Assembly (NCBI GenBank): GCA_033239525.1
Contig: BSYO01000024.1
Span: 2,313,212-2,377,211 of the forward strand
Source: Nepenthes gracilis
Lineage: Eukaryota > Streptophyta > Magnoliopsida > Caryophyllales > Nepenthaceae
Direction of reading: 5' to 3'
Length of the DNA stretch: 64,000 nucleotides
Part shown: in pieces, positions 23,624 to 35,327 of the stretch
How positions within the stretch are numbered: the first letter of the stretch is position 1
Layout of the letters: each line of letters opens with the position of its first letter
The notes under the pieces: generated by a model
The model's database searches: none
What the model was told of the DNA's origin: nothing
What the model saw: the letters and a program-made list of their open reading frames with translations, nothing else
Translations under genes and position numbers: made by a program

Positions 23624-24379
23624 ATGCGTCCCTAGATACAGGTTATAATATAGATTAGGGAGCTATTCGATCTTCAACAATGGGTCGAATTGGAGTGGAT
23701 CCGATCTCTGCACACCACAAACAAAGAATAAGAGGTCAGAGAATTTGTGAAATTCATTTTTCGTTTTATCTTCCGACGTTCGAGTCAAAAATCTTTTTCA
23801 GGAAATAGAAATATGAGAGGATATAAGAAGATACAAAGATGCACGTATGTAGAGGATGTGAGAGGAAGAGTGAGCTCTCATAATGTGCTCGACGGGGAGC
23901 GGCCTCAAGATACTCGGATGGTAAGACTCTAATATGTTGCACTTGGTGAGTGGTTTCTAAGTATCAAGGAGTGAAAGGGTTATATTCTGAAAGACAGCTC
24001 CGTTCTTTCTCTACCCTTGTCCATCGATTAGAGTCGATTTGGATCAATTGGAATCCTTCCTTTCTCTAACAGAGGAGATGGATATTTGTAAGCATGGCCA
24101 ATTGTGGCATTGGCGCCAAAATTGGTGGTAGATGTCCCGCCAGGATTCACCAGCCGCTGGGCGTTGATGAGAGCTACCGTTGTCAAATGTCATCTTGTGA
24201 CAATGATGTAACCGCAGCTGGTTGTGGTCGACAAGGGCCAGGTTGCTTCTTACATGGATTAGCTGAGCTGTTGTTGGTTGGTGGACACAACAATTCCCCA
24301 GGGTTGACCTCTACCTCCATTGGTTGATGCCTACTACATCGGAACCCTCTATACTACTAGACTGCTCTGCTGAGGTGGA
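23624..24379 (-). repeat. Tat-2 3' LTR
   Basis: Matches 40654-41429 through words such as GGAGTGGATCCGATCTC / GGAGCGGATCCGATCTC, GTATCAAGGAGTGAAAGGGT and CCATTGGTTGATGCCTACT. Short ORFs here are LTR sequence. Confidence 0.8.
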
Positions 24380-26116
24380 GGGTGGACTTGGGTCGTGATT
24401 AGTCGAATCACAGAGGTTGCCTTCTAGGCATGGGCAATCGATACCTTATTTGGCCCAGAACACGTTAGTTGAAGATTCGCTGTCCATGGGGTATCTTGAG
24501 CTCTGCTACTACCTGGGCTCATCCGACAGATGGGCCGACTTCTGGGTTAACCCACATTATAATTGAACCCATTACTATCCTCTCATGTCAATGAGTTGGG
24601 CCTCTCTGATCCCCAACACGTCAAATGATGGGACCTTGCCTGCTGTGCTTGCTCATGTGTCCCTTCCCAAGATGCCTCAATCGCCAATTTCCAAGGATTG
24701 CACTTCTTCCCCATGCATCTTGCAACTTTCAATTAAAAAATGTAGGGATTCGATGCCCTATTTGGAAAAATTTTGTTCTGAACCGAGGCCTAGCATCGAT
24801 TCCTTGCCTGCCATTGGCTGTCGTCCTTTCACCGGGAGCTTGTCAACCTTCTCTCTTGGCTATAAATGGATGGGCTTCTTACTCTTTGTCTCAAGGTTTA
24901 TTCTCACACCAGCTAAGTGATATGGGAGTTCAAAGTCGGCTTGGGCCCTCCAATGCCTCGTACTAAAATCGGATGGAGCTCTAGAAGACTTGAAGACGTG
25001 CTTAGCGCTCATATTGTTGCCTCTACTTAGGCTATTCTTGTAATGCCCTGACCCTACTCTGGCTATTCTCATACTGCCACACTTGATAGCTCAGCTATTG
25101 GGTCCTCTTTACTTTCCATCTCCGGCTAACTTTCGAATGTCCTCCTTTAAAGGAGTCTTCAGAGGATAGGCGTTTTTTGAGATTCTCTTGTATCTTGGGA
25201 AGTGGCCCTACCCTTAATCTCTTCTGTGGGAGTCATCGCTGATGCTTGCTGGAGGTGGAGCTTTTGGGTGGAAAGCTTCTCGTACATTGGCGGAGGTGTT
25301 TTGTCTCTCTTTGTTAGAGAATTGCTTCTCATTCATCTCCTGCGGCGCTTGGTTTCTGGCTGGCACACTTGATGGGTAGGTACAAGAAGTCCACATGGTG
25401 TTTCACCCACCGCTGCCCTCCTTGCACATTTCTTCCATGAACCAATTTCCAAGCGTGTGTCGTCGGTTTTTTGCTCTATGTATTTTGCATTGTTTCTTCT
25501 ATTGCATACTTTTACCAATATAAGTTTTGTACATTGTAAAAGAAGTTAATGAATAGAATCATCGAGTATTTGCCTTCTCCTTGAGCTTTTGGAATCTTGT
25601 CTCATTATCTTCTTGCATGACTTAATGATTAGAGCATCTTCATGCCATTGTGTGTGACCCAGTGTTTGACAGTCAGATGGATTGGGCGGCAGGCAACTCG
25701 ATTTTCCAACGACCAGCCTCCTAGTCTGCCATCCTAAGCACTTGGTTGGGAAACCAACCAGGTGGATCAACATTGAGCCAGTCAGGGCCACACGCGGTCC
25801 TCTTTCTATCTTGGAAAATAGAGTGTTAGGGGGTCACGGTATTGTCCATCAAAATGTCATCGCACATTGATGGCAGTGGCAGACGCTACACTACTAAGCC
25901 ATGATGACACTTAGCGAAAAGGCGCGATGCTACATGATAGTGCCACGTGTCGCTGCTGCTACAGAGGGTGTGTTGCTTCGATGCCTTTATACAATGCCGT
26001 TTTTGGCGGGGGCATCACCTATTGAGGCGCTAGTCCCTAGGCCTTTTCTTCATCTCTTCGAAGGCATCCTTGCTTCAAATAGCTACACTCCCTTGCAAAT
26101 TTGAACAATTCCCGAA
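24380..26116. other. Tat-2 internal region before the first antisense ORF
   Basis: Non-coding as far as I can see. Several overlapping short ORFs (such as 24585-24920 and 24625-24966) show no motif and no codon bias that would make one preferred. By position it corresponds to the minisatellite-bearing segment of Tat-1, but no clear tandem array is present. Confidence 0.5.
25943..25993 (+). promoter_or_regulatory. G-box and TATA-like motif before Tat-2 antisense ORF a
   Basis: GCCACGTGTCG near 25943 contains the CACGTG G-box, and TTTATACA at 25986-25993 lies about 125 bases before the ATG at 26117. The same two motifs in the same order precede the Tat-1 antisense ORF. Confidence 0.45.
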
Positions 26117-27010
26117 TGGCTTTTCAGAGTGTCTTCACCATCCAGTCGACCATGTCTAACCAGGACGTGAAGCTTCTGATTGGTGAGCGCTACTTCTCCG
26201 ATTTTGACTCAACTGTAGCCCTTGGAGTCAGGGACACAGCCTACTCTCCACCTCCATGGTTTATCACAATCTATGAGGAGCACCTGCATGTTGGCCTCCG
26301 AATTTCGCTTCAGAGGCAACTGTGTGACATCTTGGTGTCTCTGAAGATTCCCATGGCTTGCTTGTACCCGGATGCTATTCATCATCTGATTATTCTGTTT
26401 GCCTTCTTTCGTGCCACAGGGCTCACCTTGAATGCCTGGGCCTTGAAGGTACTCCTCCTAATCAGACAAGAGGGTGATTAGGTTTCGTTTATTCCTCGTG
26501 CGCAGTTTCAGCTAAGCGAGGCTTGGCCAGGGATGTTTGATGGCCGAAAGTGGATGTTGGCCCCAATTGGCGAGTTCCGAACAAGTGAGGCAAAGTTAAC
26601 GGTTTCTATGCTTGGGGACCTTACGCCAAACAGGCGTACATGGGCAGGCCATTGACAATGCTAGTAAAAAATCATTCCAACATCCTTCCCCTTATTGAGG
26701 ACTGGATTTACCAAGGAGCCTTGGATGGAGAACCGGATGAGATGTCATCCAGGGAAGGCAGCTCCTCTGCCTCGAGGGATGCTTCATCATTGACTTTGTC
26801 TGAGGGGCACCGTTAGACTGATTTGAGAGGACTTGGGTCTTCTTCCAGAGGGCCATTAAGGAGGTCAGGCAAAGGGACAAGGTACCGAGAGCTCTCAAAA
26901 GCACACGCTCGGCCGTTGGATCAAACCACTTCGCTCAAGGACGAGCTTCGAAGGACATCGCGAGAGCTCATGGAGCTTCGTTGCAAGAATGCTCGGTTTA
27001 GAGGTGAGCC
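26117..27010 (+). pseudogene. Tat-2 antisense ORF a (gypsy-type transposon domain, coiled coil)
   Basis: From ATG 26117 (MAFQSVFTIQSTMSNQDVKL) an ORF continues to a TAG at 26479-26481. It includes TIYEEHLHVGLRISLQRQL and a following hydrophobic segment, matching the Tat-1 antisense protein in the same relative place. Beyond the stop, related coding sequence (FIPRAQFQLSEAWPG) goes on to about 26660. The region 26823-27010 encodes a charged, Leu/Glu/Arg-rich stretch (DELRRTSRELMELRCKN), probably what is left of the coiled-coil part. An AATAAA at 27180-27185 could end a plus-strand transcript. It is broken by stops and deletions. Function unknown. Confidence 0.65.
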
Positions 27011-27179
27011 CTAGCCCTTTGCACTTCCCAGGAATGGTCCGGGGTCAACATCAGGTGGCCGAAGATGTTGGAGTTCCCGAGTTGGTCACTGCAGCAAGTC
27101 CTAGGTGTAGCCAGAGTCCCCTTTTCTCTTCTTATAGCTTGAGGTTGGTAGTGCCTTCTGATGCACATATTTTGCTCTT

Positions 27180-27185
27180 TAATAA
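27180..27185 (+). terminator. Possible polyadenylation signal after antisense ORF a
   Basis: AATAAA 170 bases past the end of the coiled-coil remnant, followed by a T-rich stretch. The context supports an independent plus-strand transcript end. A single hexamer is weak evidence alone. Confidence 0.3.
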
Positions 27186-27540
27186 AACTTGTTGATTTTT
27201 GTTGCATGTCTTGCTAAATTGGAGTGCTAATTTATTACCTTTAGTCGATCGAGGTCTGTATGATCGGACAAGTTGGTCAGTAGGGGAGTGGGCCACCAAG
27301 TCTACGTTTCGGTTAACACGGCGTCAGCTCCTAACTGCACAGGCTTTTACATTTATTGTGGATGGGATGACCTGAGCTTGACGGAGGCGGTGACATGCAT
27401 TGCAAGGCGTGGTGTCAGGCATCATTGCTGATGGGTGAAAAGACGCGTCGTGGTGCCTCGAGAGTCCCTCGTGTTGTGGTCATTATGAGTTGAAACCCTT
27501 GAACTTCCTACACGACGTCATTTGGGCCCAACACCTTTGT

Positions 27541-27550
27541 CTATTTAAAT
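27541..27550 (+). promoter_or_regulatory. TATA-like motif before Tat-2 antisense ORF b
   Basis: TATTTAAAT lies about 115 bases before the ATG at 27663, in a pyrimidine-rich leader that resembles those of the other two antisense ORFs. No CACGTG is close by. Confidence 0.35.
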
Positions 27551-27662
27551 GTTGGGCCTCATTGCCTTTTTTACTCTTTCCTCTTGCCTTCAACTGCACC
27601 TGCCTTTGATTTTCCTGCCCCTTTTTCCACTGGACAAAGAGTAGCCTTCAAACTCTTCATCC

Positions 27663-28733
27663 ATGGCCTCTACGGGAGTTAACTCGACCTGGTCCGTCCT
27701 TACCTCCGGTGACGTTGAGGCTCTATTCGCTCAATACAAGATTCCGAGTAGTATGGTTTATCTTCTGTCTGGCAATGCTAGCTAAGCATGTGCTATCTGG
27801 TCTCCATATGCGTCTTTACTAGTCACTATGGGCACAAGTTCAACGTTAACTTAGTGAAAGTGATCTTTCTCTTTAACCAGACTGAGGATTGGATCTTGAT
27901 GTCCCCACGTCCAGAGTTTTACTTTTGCAGAGCAAACCCGGACTCCACCAAGAATTAGAAAGACCGCCATTTTTATTTGGCGATTCCTTTGGAACAGACC
28001 ATTCCCAACTTGTAGGGCTTCGTGTAGGCCCATCTCACCAGCGAGTTGGGTGAGCAGGACAAGGAGAGGGAGAAGCCGCTGACCAACCTCGTCTAAGAGC
28101 ATGCCGACACATTTTGGGCGAGGGCTCAATGACTGACCACTGAAGCCTTTGGTGGGCCAACTAGGAGGCTGATGTGGCTTCGGCGGTGCCTGCCGAACTT
28201 AGAGAGAAGCCTGGATCTCTGGTTAGACATGGACCTTCCCGCAGGTTAGCCAAGCGATGGGATTCTTCATTCAACTCCTCCATGAGTGAGAACCAGGCTG
28301 CGCTAAAGAGATTAAGGGGTGCTGGCAGCTCTTCGCGAAGAAGGGCTCTAACCAACTCAGAGTCGTTGGGCCACTTGCTTGAGGTCGTCGTACAAGTAGT
28401 GGGCGGCAAGCCTTTGGCGCCATCGGTTCCAGCAGTTGAGGTCCAGGGGGCTGAGGCTGAGGCTGTACCTATCCCTACAGCTACGTTGGCTCAGTTCGGA
28501 GTCCCTATAGTGGCGTACTGACGAGGAGTCCACCTCAGGCTTTCCTGTCGGTGTCACCGCGGAGGTCCCCCATGAGGACTAGCTAGTAGAGGCCCCAGCC
28601 AAGGTGGTTGGTGAGGGCAATGAGGGAGAGAGAGCCGAGGAGGTTACCGAAATGGCCGTAAGGATGTTGGAGGCTATCATCGAGACCGGCGAGCCTAGGC
28701 CAGTTGCTAGGACTGCAGGGGCGATGGAGACCA
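27663..28733 (+). pseudogene. Tat-2 antisense ORF b, first part
   Basis: Opens MASTGVNSTWSVLTSGDVEALF, parallel to MASTSVADI..DVKALC in Tat-1, and hits a stop at 27782. In other frames the reading goes on (FNQTEDWILMSPRPEFYF near 27880; then EKPLTNLV near 28070), matching the segment after the transposon domain in Tat-1. The domain itself appears largely deleted. A 115-codon frame (28174-28521) is Ser/Arg-rich and then Val/Pro/Ala-rich. The copia-1 insertion interrupts it at 28733. Coding-like sequence seems to resume at 35187 and again at 38824. This is a second antisense module in one element. Confidence 0.55.
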
Positions 28734-29225
28734 TATAGGCTCCAGCCCAATTAACTGAGTCCGGCCCATTAGCCATTGAGCAGCCAAGCTAAGAGAGCCG
28801 AGCCGCGAACGGCTTCAATGAGCCGTTTTCGAGCCGATTTGCAGCCGCTAGGGTTTCCACTTCATTTCATCTTCCTCGATCAATTTGTAACCTTCAGGCA
28901 TTTAACTCAATTAATTGTCGAAGCATTAGTGGTCCATTAAATGATGATAACTCTCCCATTAAGTCAATTAATCAATTTTGGCCGGTTTAAGTATAAAACA
29001 CTCGGTTGAGGCGAGTGATGGTTTCGCCTATAAATTAAGCCTTCTGGCTTTGTCCCTGGCACTCAACTCAAGCATTACACCATCTAAAGGAGTGAAAGAG
29101 TGTCCAGAAGTACGGAGCCCATCCGAATCCAAAGTTCAAAAACAGAGCACGTAAAATGGCTGGAGGTATAAAGTCGATTCTAAATTCCGCTTTAGTAGTT
29201 ATTTTAGGCACATCAATGTCTAACA
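28734..29225 (+). repeat. Copia-1 5' LTR
   Basis: Starts TATAGGCTCC and ends GTCTAACA. The expected TG start has become TA in both LTRs. A TATAAATT word at 29029-29036 is a plausible TATA box for the element transcript. Confidence 0.93.
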
Positions 29226-29227
29226 TT

Positions 29228-29238
29228 TGGTATCAAAG
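29228..29238 (+). other. Copia-1 primer binding site
   Basis: TGGTATCAAAG lies two bases past the LTR, one mismatch from the common initiator methionine tRNA site TGGTATCAGAG. Confidence 0.85.
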
Positions 29239-30440
29239 AAAGGCTTCAACTCTGCCTTTAGTGTTCTGTATATTTTTGATTTTTTTCGAATTTGAAAAAA
29301 CCTAAAGTCCTCGTTTTTTTAAAGATTCGGTTCAAATGAGCACTGGAAATCGATGGAAAATTAAATTTTTAAAATTTTCATATATTTTTCATCATTTATG
29401 GTGTTCGTATGGTGTTGTTTGAGTCGGGTCTGGAATTCGGGTCGAGTCGGTCGTTGTCGGGTTCGGGCGAAATCGACGAAGGTAAATGACGACTTGAACG
29501 GCATCGTTTTCTGTTTTGGCAGTAATAAACGTCGTCGTTTTTTGCTTCGGTTTTGAGTTTCTGAATGACGTCGTTTCGTGGAAACGTATTCGGTTATAAA
29601 ACGACGTCGTTCTGCTACAGTGTTTAAAAAAATTAATTTTATATCAGTTTGGGCCGATTCCGTTCGGCCCAAATCGGTTCTAACGCGGCCCAAGGTTCCT
29701 GGTCCGTCACTGTAGCAGAATGGGAAAATAAAGCGGCGGACGGGATTCGATCCCGGGACGCGTCATGGGAAGGAGCGGCTTCTGCCGCTGCGCTGCTGAG
29801 CGCCATGCATTGTTCTCCGCATTTAAATTGATTATATATGTTGATTTTGTATATATATATTATATATATACGTATATATTTATATATATATATATATAAT
29901 TATATTATTATATATAAAGTGTGAAATATAATATCCAAAATATAATTATATATATGTATAAATAATGTCTAGTGATTAAAATAATTTAATTAATTAGAAA
30001 TTAGCCACAACACCCTTAATTAATAAAATTATTTTTTTATTATTACGTGAGGTATAAAGACATAAATTATGGTAATTATTTTTTATATAATAAAATTTAT
30101 TCCACAGAAAATTTTATTATATTAAATTAATTAATTAGGATGAAATGTCAAATTATTTTTCTTAATTTACGCACAGGGATTAAGAATGGAATATAATTTG
30201 ATAGTTTTATCATAAAATTAGACATGAATCTATTGAAATTAAAATTTAGCCCACTGGTAATTTTTTTATCTATTGATTCATGATGTATGTTTACATTGGT
30301 AAAATATAATTTTGTAATTTGTTAACCTCATTTTTGGATGTTAAGTATGTATTTATTTTTATACAACTATTTAATCTGTAAATCTTTCCGATATTAGATG
30401 TGTAATTTTTGAACTAAAATGTGACAACTATAAAGTATGG
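29239..30440 (+). other. Copia-1 leader with ACGTCGTTT repeats and TA-rich tract
   Basis: Non-coding leader of about 1.2 kb. Between about 29500 and 29610 the word (G)ACGTCGTTT recurs four times with variation. A TA-rich simple sequence follows at about 29836-29905. Short ORFs on both strands here are not supported. Confidence 0.6.
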
Positions 30441-31205
30441 AAGAAGAGAATTCTTTTTCACTTATGGTGGTTGGATATCGATTATGCTATCCGGAAAGAC
30501 GAACCATTGGCTCTTACCCTTACCAGCACTCCGAATAAGGTAACTCTTTATGAACGCTGGAAATAATCTAATCGCCTCAATTTAATGTTCATAAAGATAA
30601 AAATTTCTACTGGTATTCGTGGTTATGTCGACCAGTATACTAAAGTGCAAGATTTACTGAAGGCAATTGATGAACAATTTGTGACTTCAGATAAGGCACT
30701 TACAAGCACCCTAATAATGAAGTTCTCATCTATTAGGCTCACCAGTGTTAAGGGTGTGCGTGAGCACATAATGTAAATGAGGGATATTGCAACTCAACTG
30801 AAAAATCTAGAGATGAAAAGTCTGAACCTTTCATTGTGTATTATATTTTGAATTCACTTTCACCACAATATGGGCCTTTTAAAATCTCTTACAACATACA
30901 TAAGGATAAATGGTCAATCAATGAACTGATGACCATGTATGTTTAAGAGGAAGGAAGGCTCATGATGGAGCAAAGTAAAAGCGTCTACATGCTAAAGGAA
31001 GGAAGGTTCAAGACACAGGCCAAATCAAAGAGAAAAGGTAAAGTACCTCCCCAATCTGATATCAAGGAGTCCAAGTGCTTCTTCTGTAAAAAGAATGGAC
31101 ACATAAAGAATGACTGTTTTAAATATCATAATTGGCTTGAAAAGAAAGGTAATCCATTCTCTTTTATATGTTATGAATCTAATATGGTTAATGTTGCACA
31201 TAACA
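30440..31205 (+). pseudogene. Copia-1 gag with zinc knuckle
   Basis: Gag-like sequence with SGIRGYVDQ-like words (TGIRGYVDQYTKVQDLLKAI near 30610) and SSIRLTSVKGVREHIM, interrupted by a TAA at about 30774, then the CCHC knuckle CFFCKKNGHIKNDC at 31076-31117. All four metal ligands of the knuckle are present. Gag forms the particle and binds RNA. Confidence 0.8.
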
Positions 31206-32500
31206 CATGGTAAATTGACTCTGATTCTACAATCCATATTTCTAATTCCTTACAAGGCTTGCAAAACCTAAGGAAACCACTGGGCAGTAAACAATGCTTC
31301 TTCTTCGGAAACAAGATGCGTTCATATGTGGAGACCATTGGCACATGCAATTTAATTTTGAGTAGTAGTTTTATTTTGACATTAGAAAAGACCTTTTATA
31401 TTCTAAATTTCTCTAGAAATTTAATTTCTATTTCAAGACTTGTACCCTATGGATATTCATTTACATTTTTAAACTCATTATTCAGTTTATATTATGAGTC
31501 TGATATTGTTAAAAATGGTACACTGTCTGATGGTCTTTATTGTTTAAATTTATAAAATAATACCTCTTTCAATACTGTGCATGCTAATACTGAAATTAAA
31601 AGATGTGTTATGAATGAATGTTTCTCTATGTTGTGGTATAGGAGATTAGGTCATATTTCCATTGATAGAATCAAAAAATTGATAAATAATAAAGTACTTA
31701 ATACTCTAAATTTTACTAATATTGATACTTGTGTGGACTGCATTAAAGAAAAGCAGACCAACAAAACTAAAAAAAATGCCAAGAGGAGTTTGAACATATT
31801 AGAGATCATACATACTGATATTTGTAATCCTAATATAAACTCATATGGTCCAAAATATTTCATCACCTTTATTGATGATTTCTCACGATATATGTATCTT
31901 TAGTTGCTTCATAATAAATATGAAGCCTTGAATGCTTTTAAATTGTTTAAAACAGAGGTAGAGAAACAATCTGAAAAAATATCAAAATTGTGAGATCAGA
32001 TAGAGGTGAAGAGTATTATGGTAGATATATTGAAGATAGATAAATACCTGGTCCATTTGTAAAGTTTCTTCAAGAATATGAGAATATTACCCAATACACT
32101 GTACCTGATTCTCTGGACCAAAATGGTGTAGTAAAAAGAAGAAACTGAACATTGTTGGACATGGTGAGGAGTATGCTAAGTAACTCCGAACTTTCAAAAT
32201 TTTTGTGGAGTGGAGCTCATAAAACGACGGTGTACATATTAAACCGGGTTTCAACAAAAGCTGTTCCAAAAACTCCTTTTGAGTTATGGAAAAGTTGAAA
32301 ACCGAGTTTGTAACATGTACGCGTATAGGGATGCCCATCCGAAGTAAGAGTTTATAACCCATAAGAGAAGAAGTTAGATCCAAGGACTATTAGTGGATAT
32401 TTTATTGGATATGCTGAACGGTCCAAGGGATACATATTTTATTGTCCATCTCACACAATTAGGATTGTGGAATCAAGAAATATAAAATTTCTTGAGAATG
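31206..32500 (+). pseudogene. Copia-1 protease and integrase
   Basis: The protease site reads IDSDSTIHIS at about 31214-31244, where the family has Asp-Ser-Gly, so the Gly is replaced by Asp. The pre-integrase region follows (LWYRRLGHISIDRIKKL with its His near 31650, and CVDCIKEKQ at about 31735), giving the HHCC zinc-binding pattern. The core starts IIHTDICNPN at about 31805 and ITFIDDFSRYMY near 31865. After a stop at 31902-31904, weaker traces of the core and C-terminus continue to about 32500 in mixed frames. Confidence 0.8.
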
Positions 32501-32799
32501 ACTTAATGAGTGGGAGAAAACGATCAAGACTGATCATTTAGATTCTCAACCCTCCACTTCAGATAATAGGTTGATTGTTGTACACAACACCCCTCAAGAT
32601 CAATCTGGTGTTGAACAACCAATCAATGTCGTTCCACAAAATGCTGATCCTATTTCAGTTGACCATGAAATTTAAGATTTGTCTGAAATAATTTTACAAT
32701 ATAGTCCTATTGAGGATGATAATACAATATTAAGAAGGTCTTTTAGAATAAGAAAATCAGCAATCCCTAGTAATTATATTATATATCTTTAAGAGTCTT

Positions 32800-33480
32800 A
32801 CTACAGTGTGGGAGCTGAAAATAATCCTGAAACGTTTTTACAAGCGATGAGTTGTAATGAATCACTATTATGGTACAATACTATGAAAGAAGAGATGAGT
32901 TCCATGAGTAGCAATAGAGTCTGAAAACTTGTTAAATTGCCTAAATTGGCGAAAGCCATAGGGTATAAATGGATCTTTAAAATAAAAAAATACTCATTAG
33001 ACAATATCGAAAGATATAAGGTAAGACTCGTTGCTAAGGGATATACTCAAAAAGAAGGAATTGATTATAAGGAGATTTTTTCTCCTGTATCCAAAAAGGA
33101 CTCTCTTCGTATAATTTTGGTATTGGTTGCTCATTTTGATATGAAATTACAACAAATAAATGTGAAAACAGTATTTTTAAATGGTGATATAGAGGAAGAG
33201 GTTTATATGAAACAATCAGAAAGATTCTCCTCTAGTGATGGTGAGCAATTGGTATGCAAATTAAAGAAGTCCATATATGGATTGAAACAAGCATCCCGTC
33301 AATGATATTTAAAATTTGATGAAATTATCCCTTCATTCGATTTTGAAGAGAATATTTTGGATTAATGTATATACCAGAAGGTCAATAAGAGTAAGACTTA
33401 TTTCATTGTCTTATATGTGGATGATATTTTACTTACATCTAATGATAAAGGGTTGTTGTATGAGATAAAATAATTTCTCT
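32800..33480 (+). pseudogene. Copia-1 reverse transcriptase
   Basis: A 122-codon frame at 32937-33305 has the copia RT start: KWIFKIKKYS, RLVAKGYTQKEGIDYKEIFS, KLKKSIYGLKQASRQ. A TGA at 33303-33305 sits where Trp is usual in the family. The catalytic YVDD is preserved at about 33414-33425 (LYVDDILLTS). Stops upstream and downstream break the frame. Confidence 0.88.
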
Positions 33481-33494
33481 CTGATAAATTTAAA

Positions 33495-34420
33495 ATGAAA
33501 GATATGGGAGATGCATCTTATATCATTGGCATAAAGATACATCGAGACAGATCGCGTTGTGTTCTTGGTTTGTCTCAAAAGACCTATATCAATAAGGTTT
33601 TAGAGAAATTTCGGATGAAAGATTATTCACCAAGTGTAGCACCCATTGTGAAGGGTGATAGGTTTAAGTTCAGCCAATACCCAAAAAATAATTTGGAACG
33701 AAAACAGATCAAGAACATTCTATATGCTTCCGTTGTTGGAAGTTTAATGTATGCTCAGGTATATACAAGACCTGACATAGTATTTACAATTGGAATATTA
33801 GGAAGATTTCAGAGTAATCTAGGAATCGAACACTGAAAAGCTGCCAAGAAAGTCATGAGGTATCTTCAAGGTACCAAAGACTACATACTTACATATAGAC
33901 GGACCGACAATCTGAAAGTTTTGGGGTACTCCGATTCAGACTTCGCTGGATACGTTGATTCACGTAAATCAACATCCGGTTACATATTTTTGTTTGCCGG
34001 TGAGCTGTATCCTGGCGAAGTGTAAAGCAAACTTTGATTGCTACTTTCATTATGGAGGTTGAGTTCGTTACTTGTTTCGAGGTTACAAAGTATGGTGTAT
34101 GGATGAAAAATTTCATGTTTAGGCTTAGAGTGGTTGATTCCATCTCAAGGTCATTAAAGATATTTTACGATAATTCAGCTGCTATTTTCCTGATTAAAAA
34201 TAACAAAAGTAGCAGTCAAAATAAACACATCGACATTCAATTTTTAGCCATAAAGGAGCGCATTAAAGGAAAGGAAATTACTATTGAAAGATATCAAGAT
34301 CGAATTAATGATCGTGATCCTTTGACAAAAGGCATGCCACCATTAAGGTTCGAGGATCAGAATCGAAATGGGATTGAGTTCCATTTTTTAATTTTTATTG
34401 TACAGACAATGATGTTGTAA
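33495..34420 (+). pseudogene. Copia-1 RT C-terminus and RNase H
   Basis: MKDMGDASYIIGIKIHRDRS and VVGSLMYAQVYTRPDI (33495-33836) form the RT-RNase H linker. RNase H follows with YSDSDFAGYVDSRKSTSGYI at about 33930, a frameshift near 34010, then FYDNSAAIFLIKNN and HIDIQFLAIKERI to about 34280. The first catalytic Asp and later Asp positions are visible, but the frame is broken. Confidence 0.85.
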
Positions 34421-34677
34421 ATTCCTATTTTATTGTTGTGATATTTCTCAAAATTGTGTACATATTAATTGAATTGAGAATATCATTAAGTTGGACAAAG
34501 AATAAACATAGGGTTTATTCATAAAGTAAAGTTAGCGGATGACTTGAAAAATATAATATATTATAATATATGGAAGATATTACTCATTATTAGAGGACTT
34601 ATCGCCATGATTCGTATATTTATTTCTTAAGTTAGAGAATTGATGAGTTTGATTATCATATCAAGTAAAACATGGAC

Positions 34678-34689
34678 CAAGTGGGAGAA
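34678..34689 (+). other. Copia-1 polypurine tract
   Basis: AAGTGGGAGAA directly abuts the 3' LTR, the usual plus-strand primer position. Confidence 0.8.
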
Positions 34690-35181
34690 TATAGGCTTTA
34701 GCCCAATTAACTGAGTCCGGCCCATTAGCCATTGAGCCGCCAAGCTGAGTGAGCCGAGCCGCAAACGGCTTCAATGAGCCGTTTTCGAGCCAATTTTCAA
34801 TCGTTAGGGTTTCCACTTCGTTTCGTCTTCCTCGATCGATTTGTAACCTTCAAGCGTTTAACTCAGTTAATTACTGAAATATTAGTGGTCCATTAAATGA
34901 TGATAACTCTCCCATTAAGTTAATTAATCAATTTTGGCCGGTTTGAGTACAAAATGCTCGGTTGAGGCGAGTGATGATTTCGCTTATAAATTGAGCCTTC
35001 TGGCTTTATCCCTAACACCCAACTCAAGCATTACACTATCTAAAGAAGTGAAGGAACGTCCAGAAGCACGGAGCCCGTCCGAATCTAAAGTTCAAAAACA
35101 GAGCACGTAAAATGGTTGGAGGTATAAAGTCGATTCTAAATTCCGCTTTAGTAGTTGTTTTAGCTACATCAATGTCTAACA
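34690..35181 (+). repeat. Copia-1 3' LTR
   Basis: Same length as the 5' LTR. Nearly all differences I counted are C/T or G/A transitions. The target duplication GACCA follows at 35182. Confidence 0.93.
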
Positions 35182-35186
35182 GACCA

Positions 35187-35327
35187 TTGACGTGTCTGGC
35201 GCAGGGTCTCTCGAGTTTGAGGTTGCAGGGACTGTTGTGGCCGCCAATCCCCCCGAGGAGCTCGGCCTTGGGCCCTCGATGGCCAAGGTCCGTGAGGACG
35301 AAGGGGTGGGAGACGCTTCAGGCACAT
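35187..35327 (+). pseudogene. Antisense ORF b of Tat-2, middle segment
   Basis: 140 bases between copia-1 and the next insertion. The composition (GC-rich, Val/Pro/Glu codons) continues that of 28530-28733 rather than of either insertion. It is therefore the same Tat-2 module, split by two separate insertions. Confidence 0.5.

Larger units (their letters stand above)
28734..35181 (+). mobile_element. Copia-1: full-length Ty1/copia element with target duplication
   Basis: Identical-length LTRs (492 bp each) at 28734-29225 and 34690-35181, flanked by GACCA at 28729-28733 and 35182-35186. Inside, in order: methionine-type primer binding site, about 1.2 kb leader, gag with CCHC knuckle, protease, integrase, RT, RNase H, polypurine tract. 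Integrase before RT is the copia order. Stops and frameshifts in every domain make it non-autonomous. It is inserted in antisense ORF b of Tat-2, so it is younger than Tat-2. By eye about 46 of 492 LTR positions differ. Confidence 0.95.

Noticed and set aside
24585..24966. Two overlapping ORFs of 111 and 113 codons
   Set aside because: They overlap in different frames in a Tat-2 internal region without domain signals, so there is no reason to prefer either.
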